Assembly (NCBI GenBank): GCA_910587425.1
Contig: CAJUKU010000002.1
Location: 124,001 to 188,000, forward strand
Direction: 5' to 3'
Source: an uncultured Muribaculaceae bacterium
GTDB taxonomy: Bacteria; Bacteroidota; Bacteroidia; Bacteroidales; Muribaculaceae
Length of the DNA: 64,000 bases
Shown here: piece after piece, positions 52,193-60,660 of the stretch
How the letters are laid out: every line of letters starts with the position of its first letter
How positions within the stretch are numbered: position 1 is the stretch's first letter
Position numbers and translations under genes: made by a program
Notes under the pieces: generated by a model
What the model saw: the letters and a program-made list of their open reading frames with translations, nothing else
Told to the model about the DNA's origin: nothing
The model's database searches: none

Positions 52193-55100
52193 ATGCGGAG
52201 AGTATTTACATTTCTTGCATTATCACTGATAGTGCTTCATGCAGCAGCCAATGGCTCCGTCAATGTCAGGCTGACCGGCATTGAATCCGGCGACAAGATT
52301 GCCCTGACCATTTCATCAAGCAGTTATCTGGCATCGATGCAATTGACGGCAGATGGCGACTATCGTTTTGAAAACGTTCCGGAAGGAACGCACTTCGTCA
52401 AAGCTGAAGCTTCGGGCTACAACGTTATGGAAGCGCTTTCAGTTATCGTCGGAGCCGACGGCTCTGTAGTCCCAGCCACCCCACTGCGGATTGCCGTGAC
52501 AAAACAGAACGAGAATCCTGACCGGTGGGAGTTCTCGTGGAAGGAGGATGAAAGCCCAGCCGGATATACCACCAGTTCTTATATAAACACCCCTCCCGAG
52601 ATTGAGTTTCTCGGCAAGAAGATAGTACCTGCCGACGTTCCATCGGCAAACATCCTTCAGTCCAATTATAACGTCATCCTATCAAATGAGAACGAGATAT
52701 GGACACAGGAGTATGCCTACCGCATGGTGGAAACATTGAAAACACTGCCCACCAAATTTGACAAAAAAGCGAAGTTCATCCTGACATCAGGCTCTATAAA
52801 AGGTGACATAGAGATCTCAGACCTGGGTGAGGCTTATGAGGTCACAATATCAAATAATGTATTCTATTATGCCAATCCATTCCTTGTGAATCTTGACGGT
52901 GTACGCGGACGCCTTTTCTCCAAACGTCTCCATCATGCGCTCACCGAGTTCGCCACCGACTTCGGCAACGATGTGAACCGTGCCGACGAAATATTATGGA
53001 ATCGGTTCGGATGCCACATCTTGGGCGTAGATTACGAATCGCTGACAAAGGGTATCACTGACGAGGATGCCGGAAGATTCCAGATGTTCGCGCCGACTGA
53101 AATCGTGAACATCATCAATATGTTTGAGGAGATGCCAGAAGGATTCCACAAGATACCACATCTCAACTATCTCATCCGGCGTGTGAATGGCATGAAACAT
53201 CCACTTTACCCGGAAGCGGCGGCTGTCACATGGCCCGTGGAAAACGGATATATAGAGTTCATGGAGACGGCATTCACAGGCGGTGGAAACGACTTCGAGA
53301 CACTCCGTCTGATAATACACGAGAAAACACACATGCTCTGGGAATTCACATTCTCCGAACAACTCAAGAACGATTGGATAGAACTAGGTGGATGGTACAA
53401 AGATCCTAACGCCAGCGCAGGTTGGTCGACAACTAAGGATGTCGAGTTCGTCTCCGCGTATGCGCACGCGATCAACCCTAACGAAGACATGGCTGAATCG
53501 GTCGCCTTCTATCTGAAAGACCCCGAAAAGCTGATGTCGCGGTCATTACCGAAGTATGAGTTCATACGCGACCGCATCATGCACGGCACACGATACATTT
53601 CTTCCATTCCTGATAATCTCACGTTCGAGGTGTTGAATCTGTTCCCCGACTACGACTACCCCGGCAAGATCAACCATGTAGGGATAACCGTCGACGGTGC
53701 GCCCGAGGAGGACAAGATACTGACTATCGAGGTCGGACTCAACCACATGGATGGATTCAACGATGCCGCATCACATGGTCTCACACGCGTGACAAGCCCG
53801 GTGTTTTATGACAAGGATGGCAAGGCACACTCGCAATTCGTGGATGTGCATCTCGATCCTACCGATGACGGATACACACTTCGCGGCTCCGCCAATATTG
53901 GGAAATATGCGAAAGCAGGACACTGGAGCACCGGCGATATCATTCTCTCCGACCTTCAGGGGAATGAGCGGTATGAGGGACGCAACGATTGTGTGACAGA
54001 TGTGTACGTCAACAACCCGCTTGAGGATCTGTTTCCACCGGAATATGTCAGCGGCAGTCTCGAATATGAGCTTACCGACATAATGGTCGATGGTCATGAG
54101 TGTCAGAATCTTAAAGTAACATATAAAGTCACGGATAACATAGGCATCTCACTGACATTCTCACGTCTCTATGCCGACGTGGAGGGGTTCAATGGAGGCG
54201 GCACCTCCTTAACTGATAAGTATGGAACGTACGACCCTGAGACGCAAACGGCAGAGATAAACTTTATAATTCCTGATTACTACCCCACCGCCGATTACTA
54301 TCTGCCATTCGTCAATTTTCGTGATCTTGCAGGCACAGGAACTGAAATCAATTTCACGGATTCACCGCTTGACGAACCTATAAAGAAAATATTCATCAAG
54401 ACACCTGACCCGGACACCAAAGCACCGGAAATAGACCTGAACAGGATCGTGGTCTACGCTGAACCAACCCATCCAGAAGCACCCGATGGCGAGACAAAGG
54501 TTACTGTGAATTTCTATGCCCGCGACGACAATTCGGGATTCGGTCCTTGCTACTACCACTTCCGGGATCCGCAAGGCGTTCTTCATGGGAATTATTGGTA
54601 TTATCACCGGAATTTCTACACCAATTTCTTTGATGGCGATCCGACAGTATGGGAGAATTACAAGATCACTCACATATTGCCGCAAGGATCAGCACCCGGT
54701 ATCTGGGGACTGGCACAGATGTATGTCTCAGACAAGGCAGGAAATAAATATACCTATAACTTTGTCGAGACGCTGATTTTCGAGCCTGACGAGTCAGGAA
54801 CCGATTATGTTCTGTTCTCTGAGCTCGACGAGAACAACATGCTCACTATCGACCTGAAGAATGAGGGTGAGAGCTTCGGCTTCACATGGCGCGTGATCCA
54901 TGAGGAGAGCGGTGAGGAGATAAATGGAGCCAGCGATGCCGAAACGGCTGCGGCAGCAAGCCGTGCAGGATTCTCTACATTATCGTCACGGCGTGGAACG
55001 TCGGTGGATGTGTCAGCACTCTCTGATGGCGAACTGATCGTCATAGTCTGCGCATTAGATGAAGCTGGGACTGTCGAGTGTGTCAAAACATCACGCGTCA

Positions 55101-55288
55101 CCAAAAAGACAACAACCGGTATAACAGCGCCCGCAGAATTTGATGCCAAAACTCCGGTATCGGTCTACAACCTCCAGGGTGTTATACTGAAAAGGAACGT
55201 TCCGATCGAAAATTGGGCAGACGGGCTTCCCTCCGGAATATACATACGCCAGCAGGGAAATAAATCAATCAAGATACGCATCAAATAA
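52193..55288 (+). CDS. Large secreted zinc metallopeptidase with lethal-factor-like catalytic motif
   Basis: 1031 residues with a signal peptide (MRRVFTFLALSLIVLHAAAN). Order: a Cna-B/carboxypeptidase-regulatory-like beta domain (about 22-102), a region of about 155-330, a zincin core with HEKTH (376-380), then SAYAHAINPNEDMAESVAFYL with the likely third zinc ligand Glu431 and a possible active-site Tyr423, followed by LPKYEFIRDRI. Two or more beta-sandwich domains follow (about 470-890). The last 45 residues (VYNLQGVILKRNVP...LPSGIYIRQQGNKSIKIRIK) resemble a type IX/Por-like sorting domain. The HExxH plus EDMAE spacing and flanking residues recall anthrax lethal factor and Pro-Pro endopeptidases. 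The family match is by eye only. Confidence 0.65.
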   Translation: MRRVFTFLALSLIVLHAAANGSVNVRLTGIESGDKIALTISSSSYLASMQLTADGDYRFENVPEGTHFVKAEASGYNVMEALSVIVGADGSVVPATPLRIAVTKQNENPDRWEFSWKEDESPAGYTTSSYINTPPEIEFLGKKIVPADVPSANILQSNYNVILSNENEIWTQEYAYRMVETLKTLPTKFDKKAKFILTSGSIKGDIEISDLGEAYEVTISNNVFYYANPFLVNLDGVRGRLFSKRLHHALTEFATDFGNDVNRADEILWNRFGCHILGVDYESLTKGITDEDAGRFQMFAPTEIVNIINMFEEMPEGFHKIPHLNYLIRRVNGMKHPLYPEAAAVTWPVENGYIEFMETAFTGGGNDFETLRLIIHEKTHMLWEFTFSEQLKNDWIELGGWYKDPNASAGWSTTKDVEFVSAYAHAINPNEDMAESVAFYLKDPEKLMSRSLPKYEFIRDRIMHGTRYISSIPDNLTFEVLNLFPDYDYPGKINHVGITVDGAPEEDKILTIEVGLNHMDGFNDAASHGLTRVTSPVFYDKDGKAHSQFVDVHLDPTDDGYTLRGSANIGKYAKAGHWSTGDIILSDLQGNERYEGRNDCVTDVYVNNPLEDLFPPEYVSGSLEYELTDIMVDGHECQNLKVTYKVTDNIGISLTFSRLYADVEGFNGGGTSLTDKYGTYDPETQTAEINFIIPDYYPTADYYLPFVNFRDLAGTGTEINFTDSPLDEPIKKIFIKTPDPDTKAPEIDLNRIVVYAEPTHPEAPDGETKVTVNFYARDDNSGFGPCYYHFRDPQGVLHGNYWYYHRNFYTNFFDGDPTVWENYKITHILPQGSAPGIWGLAQMYVSDKAGNKYTYNFVETLIFEPDESGTDYVLFSELDENNMLTIDLKNEGESFGFTWRVIHEESGEEINGASDAETAAAASRAGFSTLSSRRGTSVDVSALSDGELIVIVCALDEAGTVECVKTSRVTKKTTTGITAPAEFDAKTPVSVYNLQGVILKRNVPIENWADGLPSGIYIRQQGNKSIKIRIK

Positions 55289-55305
55289 GAGATTAAGACC
55301 ATACA

Positions 55306-55361
55306 TATAAACTGAAGGAGATAAACGCCAAAATCCAGGCGTTTATCTCCTTCAGTTTATA
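55306..55361. terminator. Perfect 24-bp inverted repeat between convergent genes
   Basis: 55306-55329 pairs exactly with 55338-55361 around an 8-nt loop. It lies between the ends of the metallopeptidase gene (55288) and gadC (55426). There is no strong U-run on either side, but the A/T ends of the stem provide several T residues. Probably a bidirectional terminator. Confidence 0.8.
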
Positions 55362-55425
55362 TAATTGACGTATTCTCTGCGAGAGAACCGCTCAACTGTG
55401 GTCTACGGCGCACACTGAGCGATAA

Positions 55426-57027
55426 TCACTCAGCGCCGGGCGTAGCCGGAGTCTGTGCCGCTGAGGGTTCTGGTGCCGGGGTTATGCCCTGCTCGATCTC
55501 ATACTGGCGGCGTGCGGCTGCGAGCTGTGCCTGTGCCGCGGGGCTCTTTTCCCAGTGGAAAGGCACGAAAGACGAGGCACCGGCACCACGCCACGACGGT
55601 TTGCGGAAAGCAAGAATGACGAAGGGGAGTATCACGAATAGTGCCACGCCACCGAACAGCACGGCATACCATACCGTTGTGGATCCCATCGGCACCTGAT
55701 CAGGCGGGAAGAAGCTAAGCACAAATGCCAGCAACGAGCCGAGAAAACCGACGCCACCGACAAGAAGCATCAGACCGTTGCCGCGCGATCCGATACGGAA
55801 CGGACGCTGCGCATTCTTCATGGAGTAACGCAGATAGATCGCGGCGGCAAACATCAGCAGATAGGCTATGAGGTAAAGCAGCACGGTGAGCTGCGACAGG
55901 ATCTGATAGAAGCTCTGAACCGAAGGCATGACGACAAACAGCAGCGAGAGAAGTGTCACTGCACAACCCTGTATAAGAAGTATGTTGCGCTGCACACCTG
56001 CTTTGTTGGTCTTCTGGAAGAACTTGGGCAGATAGCCAGCCTGACCGACTGCGAGCACACCTTTCGACGGACCGGCTACCCATGTTAGCACACCGGCGAG
56101 CACGCCGAATGCGAGCGCTATGGCTATGACGGGCGTCATCCACTCCATGTGGAATGCGTGCATGTAATTGTCGAAGCCTACCAACAGGCTCTGCACGAGG
56201 TTGATATCCTTCTCCGGAATGATTATGCCGAGGGCGTAGGTGCCGAGCACGAAGATCAGCACTGTGAAAAGCGCACCGCCGAACACCGCCTTCGGATAGT
56301 TGACCGTAGGATTGGAAATGTCGCGCACGTGCACGCCCGACATCTCCATGCCGGCATAGAACAGGAAGATCGAGGCGGCAAGAACCACGTTGTCGAAATT
56401 GGTGAGGTCAGGGAAGAAGTCGCCGTGGAAATTCAGCTGCGACACTCCGCCGGTGCAGAGATATATCGCTGCACACACCACGAGGAATATAGCCGGTATG
56501 ATCGTACCGACCATACCGCCGATCTTCGATACCTTGCCGACCCAGCCGAGACCTTTGAGCGATATCAGCGTGGCGATCCAGTAGATAGCGAGAACCACCA
56601 CGAGGGTGTAGACCTTGTTAGCCGCCAGATGTGAGTCGGCTACATGGTCCATGCCGATGAATGCGAGCGACACAGCGCCGAAAGTAAGCACGGTTGGAAA
56701 CCATATCGTGCTCTCGACCCATTGGAGCCAGATGCCGAGAAAACCGGCTTTTGTGCCGAACGCCTCGCCGATCCAGCGGAACATTCCGCCTTGCTGATAG
56801 GGGAACATCGCCGCCAGTTCGGCAGCCACGAGCGACACCGGGATAAGAAATACCAGAGCCGCAAAAAGGTAATAGAATGCCGAGCTCATGCCATACTCCG
56901 CCTCCGCCGGAAGCCCTCGGAGCGACACTACAGCCACGATATTCATGATCATCAGCGTGAAAACGCCGAATTTCGCCGCAGTCTTCACCTGTGCGGCGCC
57001 TGATTTTGTAGTTGTGTTTGTTGCCAT
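55426..57027 (-). CDS. gadC: Glutamate:GABA antiporter
   Basis: 533 residues, an APC-superfamily exchanger with about 12 helices: FTLMIMNIVAVVSLRGLPAEAEYGMSSAFYYLFAALVFLIPVSLVAAELAAMFP, GGMFRWIGEAFG and FYAGMEMSGVHVRDISNP are typical of GadC. The hydrophilic C-terminal tail (about 480-533) may be the pH-dependent plug described for E. coli GadC. It imports glutamate and exports GABA for acid resistance. It follows glsA by 67 bp and gadB by about 1.2 kb, on the same strand. Confidence 0.92.
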   Translation of the reverse strand: MATNTTTKSGAAQVKTAAKFGVFTLMIMNIVAVVSLRGLPAEAEYGMSSAFYYLFAALVFLIPVSLVAAELAAMFPYQQGGMFRWIGEAFGTKAGFLGIWLQWVESTIWFPTVLTFGAVSLAFIGMDHVADSHLAANKVYTLVVVLAIYWIATLISLKGLGWVGKVSKIGGMVGTIIPAIFLVVCAAIYLCTGGVSQLNFHGDFFPDLTNFDNVVLAASIFLFYAGMEMSGVHVRDISNPTVNYPKAVFGGALFTVLIFVLGTYALGIIIPEKDINLVQSLLVGFDNYMHAFHMEWMTPVIAIALAFGVLAGVLTWVAGPSKGVLAVGQAGYLPKFFQKTNKAGVQRNILLIQGCAVTLLSLLFVVMPSVQSFYQILSQLTVLLYLIAYLLMFAAAIYLRYSMKNAQRPFRIGSRGNGLMLLVGGVGFLGSLLAFVLSFFPPDQVPMGSTTVWYAVLFGGVALFVILPFVILAFRKPSWRGAGASSFVPFHWEKSPAAQAQLAAARRQYEIEQGITPAPEPSAAQTPATPGAE

Positions 57028-57094
57028 AACATAAATAGTTGGTGGCGCGCCAGGGAGTTGCCGCCCGCAGCGCCGTGTTATATATTGTCAGTTG

Positions 57095-58060
57095 TCATTT
57101 CACTATAGTGACATTATTTCCGTTCATGATGCCGAGTCCGAGTTTCTGCATGAAGAATTTCACGGCTGCCTGCGCGCGGACAGAGTTACCGGCTGCATCG
57201 AGCGGGGGCGCGAACGCAGCTATGCCGAGCACTCCGGGAAGCACTCCGAGCACTCCACCGCCCACTCCGCTCTTTGCCGGGATACCCGAGGTATAGAGCC
57301 AGTCGCCGGTGTTCTGATAGAATCCCACGGTGGCTATGAGGGTGGTGATTTTCGGAGATATAGCTGGATCGAACACCTGTTTGCCGGTCAGCGGGTTGCG
57401 ACCGCCGAAGGCGAGTGTGCCAGCCATTGCCGCGAGCTGCGACGACGTTATGCCGAGCGAGCACTGGCGCGTGTAGAGGTCAAGGCTCATGTCGGGATCA
57501 TCATAGATGCGCCCGTAGTTCTTGAGCAGCCAGGCGATAGCGCGGTTGTTGAAGTTGGTGGCGCTCTCGCTGCGGTAAAGCTCGTCGATAAGTTCGGGCG
57601 CCGAGCCACACAGATCGGTGATATTATCGGTGATCGCTTTCCACTTGGCGTCGGAATCGCCCGTGGGTTTCACCATCGAGCACGCCGATATCGCTCCGGC
57701 GTTGACAAGCGGTGTCGAGGGGTGGTCATTCTCCAGAAGTATGGCGAAGATCGAGTTGAACGGGAGTCCTGTGGCATCTGCACCGATCTTCTGCAGCAGG
57801 ATTTCGGGCGAATACTGGCGCATGACGAGCACTGCCGTGGGCACCTTCGATACAGATTCGATACCGAAACGGTACGTATGGTCGCCGAAATCAAAAGCGG
57901 TGCCGTCGGGGAGCATCACGCTCAGCCCGAGCAGTCCAGGGTCGATGTTGGCAAGATATGGTATATAGTGGGCGTTCTCGCCTCCGCTCACTGTCAGCGC
58001 ATATTTGTAAGCCGCTTCGGCGGCATCGCTGATCTGGCTATGGGTAAGGGTTATATCCAT
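57095..58060 (-). CDS. glsA: Glutaminase A
   Basis: Converts glutamine to glutamate plus ammonia, the latter buffering acid. 321 residues of the serine beta-lactamase-like glutaminase family: catalytic SxxK in FGIESVSKVPTAVL (Ser69/Lys72), NAGAISACSM, ESATNFNNRAIAWLLKNYG and YTRQCSLGITSSQLAAMAGTLAFGGRNPLTGKQV. Its end, GKSGVGGGVLGVLPG-like (AKSGVGGGVLGVLPGVLGIAAFAPPLDAAGNSVRAQ), is typical. It lies between gadB and gadC. Confidence 0.95.
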   Translation of the reverse strand: MDITLTHSQISDAAEAAYKYALTVSGGENAHYIPYLANIDPGLLGLSVMLPDGTAFDFGDHTYRFGIESVSKVPTAVLVMRQYSPEILLQKIGADATGLPFNSIFAILLENDHPSTPLVNAGAISACSMVKPTGDSDAKWKAITDNITDLCGSAPELIDELYRSESATNFNNRAIAWLLKNYGRIYDDPDMSLDLYTRQCSLGITSSQLAAMAGTLAFGGRNPLTGKQVFDPAISPKITTLIATVGFYQNTGDWLYTSGIPAKSGVGGGVLGVLPGVLGIAAFAPPLDAAGNSVRAQAAVKFFMQKLGLGIMNGNNVTIVK

Positions 58061-58268
58061 GACGCAATGGGGTTTTAACAGAGTATGCTACTCTCGAAAG
58101 AAGATCCGGCAACCCGGCACGTATTGGCACCGCAGCTGCCGGATCTGAAGAGTGTTACAGAAGATCTGTAACGGTTAATGTGTATTCAGAGCCTTGTTTG
58201 TGTGTTTAGATAGTATTTTCGGCTCGTGAAAGAGTTCGTTTATTCGCGAAAGAGTTCGTTTAAAAAAG
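58061..58268 (-). promoter_or_regulatory. gadB-glsA intercistronic region with hairpins and direct repeats
   Basis: 208 bp within the operon. A 19-bp direct repeat, TCG(T/C)GAAAGAGTTCGTTTA on plus, is at 58224-58242 and 58244-58262, just after the gadB stop. A near-palindrome is at 58154-58170 (TTACAG/CTGTAA), and a 10-bp stem pairs 58101-58110 with 58136-58145. No consensus promoter is evident. The features could set differential expression of gadB versus glsA-gadC. Confidence 0.5.
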
Positions 58269-59696
58269 TTACTTGCCGGTATGGTTGAACGATTTCGATT
58301 TGAGGGGCACGTTCTTCTCCATCGCGATACGCGTGGGAGTAGGATACTCGAGCGCGTTGAGTTCGTTGACGGCGAAGTTGATGTCGGCGAGAAGCTGGTC
58401 AGCCATGTCGCGGCTGAATCCCTGCTTGCAGAGCACACGCATCACAACGATATTCTCAATGTTGGCAGGCATCGTGTAGGCGGGCACCATCCATCCCTTC
58501 TGAGCCAGTTTGTCCTGGAGGTCGAAGAGTGTCCATTTTGCTGTAGCCTGGAATTCGGGCTTCATCAGCCATACGAAGATCGGGTTGGGAAGATCTTCCT
58601 GTGCATAGGGCTGGAATGCCTCCATGGCGCCTACCTGCTGCTTGAGGTAGCGTGCCACCTGCAGCGAGTTGTACTGCACGTTCTTGTAGCCTTCGAATCC
58701 GAGGCGGATGAACTGGTAGTACTGACCGAGGATCTGTGCGGCAGGACGCGAGTAGTTGAGACCAACCTGTGTCACCTCGGCGCCGAGGTAGTTGACGGTA
58801 AATGCCATATCGTCGGGCAGATACTTCTTGTCTTTCCATACCACCCATCCCAGACCGGGATATACGAGACCGAACTTATGTCCGGAAGTGCTGATTGAGA
58901 GCACCCATTTCAGGCGGAAGTCCCACTTCTTGTCAGGATCGAGGAACGGGAGGATAAAACCACCGCTGGCGGCGTCGATATGGATGCACACCTCGTTGCC
59001 CGTAGCGGCGTTGTACTTGTCGAGCGCAGCATCAAGAGCCTCCACATCATCGTTAAGACCGGTCCAGGTCACACCCTGGATAGGCACTACGCAGATAGTG
59101 TTCTCATCACAGAGTTTTATGGCGGCGTCGATGTCGAGAGTCGGGTGCTGCAGCGACAGAGGCACACAGCGCATCTCTATATCCCAGAATGCGGCGAACT
59201 TCTCCCAAACCACCTGATAACCGGTGGAGATCACCATATTGGGCTTGTCGTAGGGCTTGCCGGCTTTCTTGCGGCGGTCGCGCCACCTCTTGAGGGCGGC
59301 TATACCACCGAGCATACATGCCTCCGACGAACCGATCGCGAGCGCGCCCGCCTTCCATTGGTTTGTCTCAGGGGTGTTCCATAGGTTAGCCATGATATTG
59401 ATGCACTTCTGGCACATCACGGCTACACGCGGATACTCCGTCTCGTCGATGTAGTTGATATTGATAGCCTCGTTCATCAGCTTCGTCGCATATTCATCCA
59501 TATACGTGGTGACGAATGTGGCGAGGTTAAGTCGCGGCTGTGTCTGGGCGAAAGTCTCGTCCTTCACCATCTGGTAAGCCACCTCGGGAGTCGTCGGTCC
59601 GTCGGGAATGCGTTCTACAGGAGCCGGATTTAACATGGCATCCGAGCCAAAGACATCGGTCTTGGCATCGCCTGTGCGGAAATTCTTGTCGATCAT
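58269..59696 (-). CDS. gadB: Glutamate decarboxylase
   Basis: Decarboxylates glutamate to GABA, consuming a proton. 475 residues, PLP-dependent fold-type II decarboxylase: CIHIDAASGGFILPFL, PLP lysine Lys274 in STSGHKFGLVYPGLGW, and GSSEACMLGGIAALKRW. The N-terminus has the acidic/helical start of bacterial GadB, and the protein ends SFNHTGK, with a histidine (His472) near the position of E. coli His465, which closes the active site at neutral pH (the functional parallel is an inference). First gene of gadB-glsA-gadC. No clear promoter is seen upstream. Confidence 0.96.
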   Translation of the reverse strand: MIDKNFRTGDAKTDVFGSDAMLNPAPVERIPDGPTTPEVAYQMVKDETFAQTQPRLNLATFVTTYMDEYATKLMNEAININYIDETEYPRVAVMCQKCINIMANLWNTPETNQWKAGALAIGSSEACMLGGIAALKRWRDRRKKAGKPYDKPNMVISTGYQVVWEKFAAFWDIEMRCVPLSLQHPTLDIDAAIKLCDENTICVVPIQGVTWTGLNDDVEALDAALDKYNAATGNEVCIHIDAASGGFILPFLDPDKKWDFRLKWVLSISTSGHKFGLVYPGLGWVVWKDKKYLPDDMAFTVNYLGAEVTQVGLNYSRPAAQILGQYYQFIRLGFEGYKNVQYNSLQVARYLKQQVGAMEAFQPYAQEDLPNPIFVWLMKPEFQATAKWTLFDLQDKLAQKGWMVPAYTMPANIENIVVMRVLCKQGFSRDMADQLLADINFAVNELNALEYPTPTRIAMEKNVPLKSKSFNHTGK

Positions 59697-59867
59697 AACA
59701 GGATTCTGGTTTTGAGTGTATTTATGTAGGTTGTTTTTCGGGTGGCGATGGGAAAAGTTCTACTTCGCGCCATCGTATCATCATGTTACTATAACAACCT
59801 CACCCGCAGAATAGTTATGTTAAATCGCACACCCCGTGTGTTAAAATAGCTCCTTGGAGTTTGCAGG

Positions 59868-59921
59868 GGCAGAGGTTGTGGGAGCGGAGGTATGGCGCGA
59901 GCGCAGCGCAGCCTACCTCCG
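59868..59921 (+). repeat. Inverted repeat, left copy
   Basis: Its reverse complement recurs at 60217-60270. The inner 35 bases match exactly and the outer 20 match at about 16 positions. The core is itself quasi-palindromic (GGAGGTA...TACCTCC ends, GCGCAGCGC centre). Confidence 0.8.
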
Positions 59922-60077
59922 TCGTTCAACGTGCACACTATCGGGGGAGAGTCGGAGACTCGCGACATGGTAAACCCCATACGTGTAGTTGAGCGCGCAG
60001 CGCGAGACTACCGTGTGGGGATAGGAGGATGACACACATGAACGGTGCTTCGGAGATGCGCAACTTTCCTAAATGGT

Positions 60078-60104
60078 ATGGCGAATAAGGAGAATAGGGC
60101 GAAT
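60078..60104 (+). repeat. 9-bp tandem repeat, three copies, intergenic (second locus)
   Basis: ATGGCGAAT, AAGGAGAAT, AGGGCGAAT in a row, nearly the same as the triplet at 22635-22661. Confidence 0.85.
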
Positions 60105-60216
60105 GAGAGGAGTTGCTACGAAGACAATTTTCAGCTTGGGCTGAAAATATGTCTCCGCCCCGTACTCAGGGGTGATGGCTGGTGCTCGGGGGCTCTGCTT
60201 ATGCAAAGAGGTTGAC

Positions 60217-60270
60217 CGGAGGTAGGCTGCGCTGCGCTCGCGCCATACCTCAGCCCCTACAACCTCCGCC
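60217..60270 (-). repeat. Inverted repeat, right copy
   Basis: Partner of 59868-59921, 295 bp away, in opposite orientation. Together they enclose the hairpin-rich spacer. Confidence 0.8.
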
Positions 60271-60343
60271 TACATCAGCCATCTAAAAGCCCACCATACA
60301 CAACCCCCTCTACAAGCCCACCATTTCCTGCGGTTCGGGATAT

Positions 60344-60379
60344 AAAAAAGAGGAAAATCCGCGGGGGAATTTCCTCTTT
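60344..60379 (-). terminator. Terminator of tRNA-Leu
   Basis: AAAGAGGAAA (60347-60356) pairs with TTTCCTCTTT (60370-60379); after one mismatch TCC/GGA extends it. On the minus strand it runs into CTTTTTTATA. Confidence 0.85.
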
Positions 60380-60445
60380 GATGAGATTTGACGAGTTTGC
60401 GCTTTGGTGAGCTTTGGCTTGCATGCTTTTGCGCACTCGTTTTTG

Positions 60446-60529
60446 TGCTCGAAGCGGGACTCGAACCCGCACAGCCGCGATGGCCAAGGGATTTTAAGTC
60501 CCTCGTGTCTACCATTCCACCATTCGAGC
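60446..60529 (-). tRNA. tRNA-Leu (anticodon UAA)
   Basis: 84 nt with a long variable arm. Acceptor GCTCGAA/TTCGAGC, D-loop GGTGGAATGGTAGACAC, anticodon stem GGGA-CTTAAAA-TCCC with anticodon TAA, T-loop GTTCGAGTC, discriminator A. CCA is not encoded. It has a consensus promoter and its own terminator. The neighbouring AT-rich island makes it a possible former integration site. Confidence 0.95.
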
Positions 60530-60569
60530 ATCAGCAGATGCGGCTCGCATGAGCCGCCGCTTTGCCCGG

Positions 60570-60600
60570 CAAAGTTACGCCTATTTTTCCGTTCCTGCAA
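60570..60600 (-). promoter_or_regulatory. tRNA-Leu promoter
   Basis: Minus strand: TTG (60600-60598), 20 bp, TAACTTTG (60577-60570). A 6-bp hairpin CGGCTC/GAGCCG (60541-60556) lies between it and the tRNA. A 9-bp direct repeat, ATCAAGCGA twice, is at 60614-60631 just upstream. Confidence 0.8.
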
Positions 60601-60660
60601 ATCCCCCGCAAAAATCAAGCGAATCAAGCGAGTAACATATAGCTTGGTAGCGGTTAACAA

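Larger units (their letters stand above)
59697..60343. other. Long non-coding spacer with many hairpins upstream of gadB
   Basis: About 650 bp with no credible protein. It holds two inverted copies of a 54-bp sequence (separate entries), a hairpin-prone stretch at 59977-60022 (CCCCATAC/GTGTGGGG ends), a small stem at 59949-59961, a 9-bp triple repeat at 60078-60104, and a 14-bp bulged stem at 60122-60154 whose core ATTTTCAGC/GCTGAAAAT is perfect. I could not place a consensus promoter for gadB. Confidence 0.6.
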
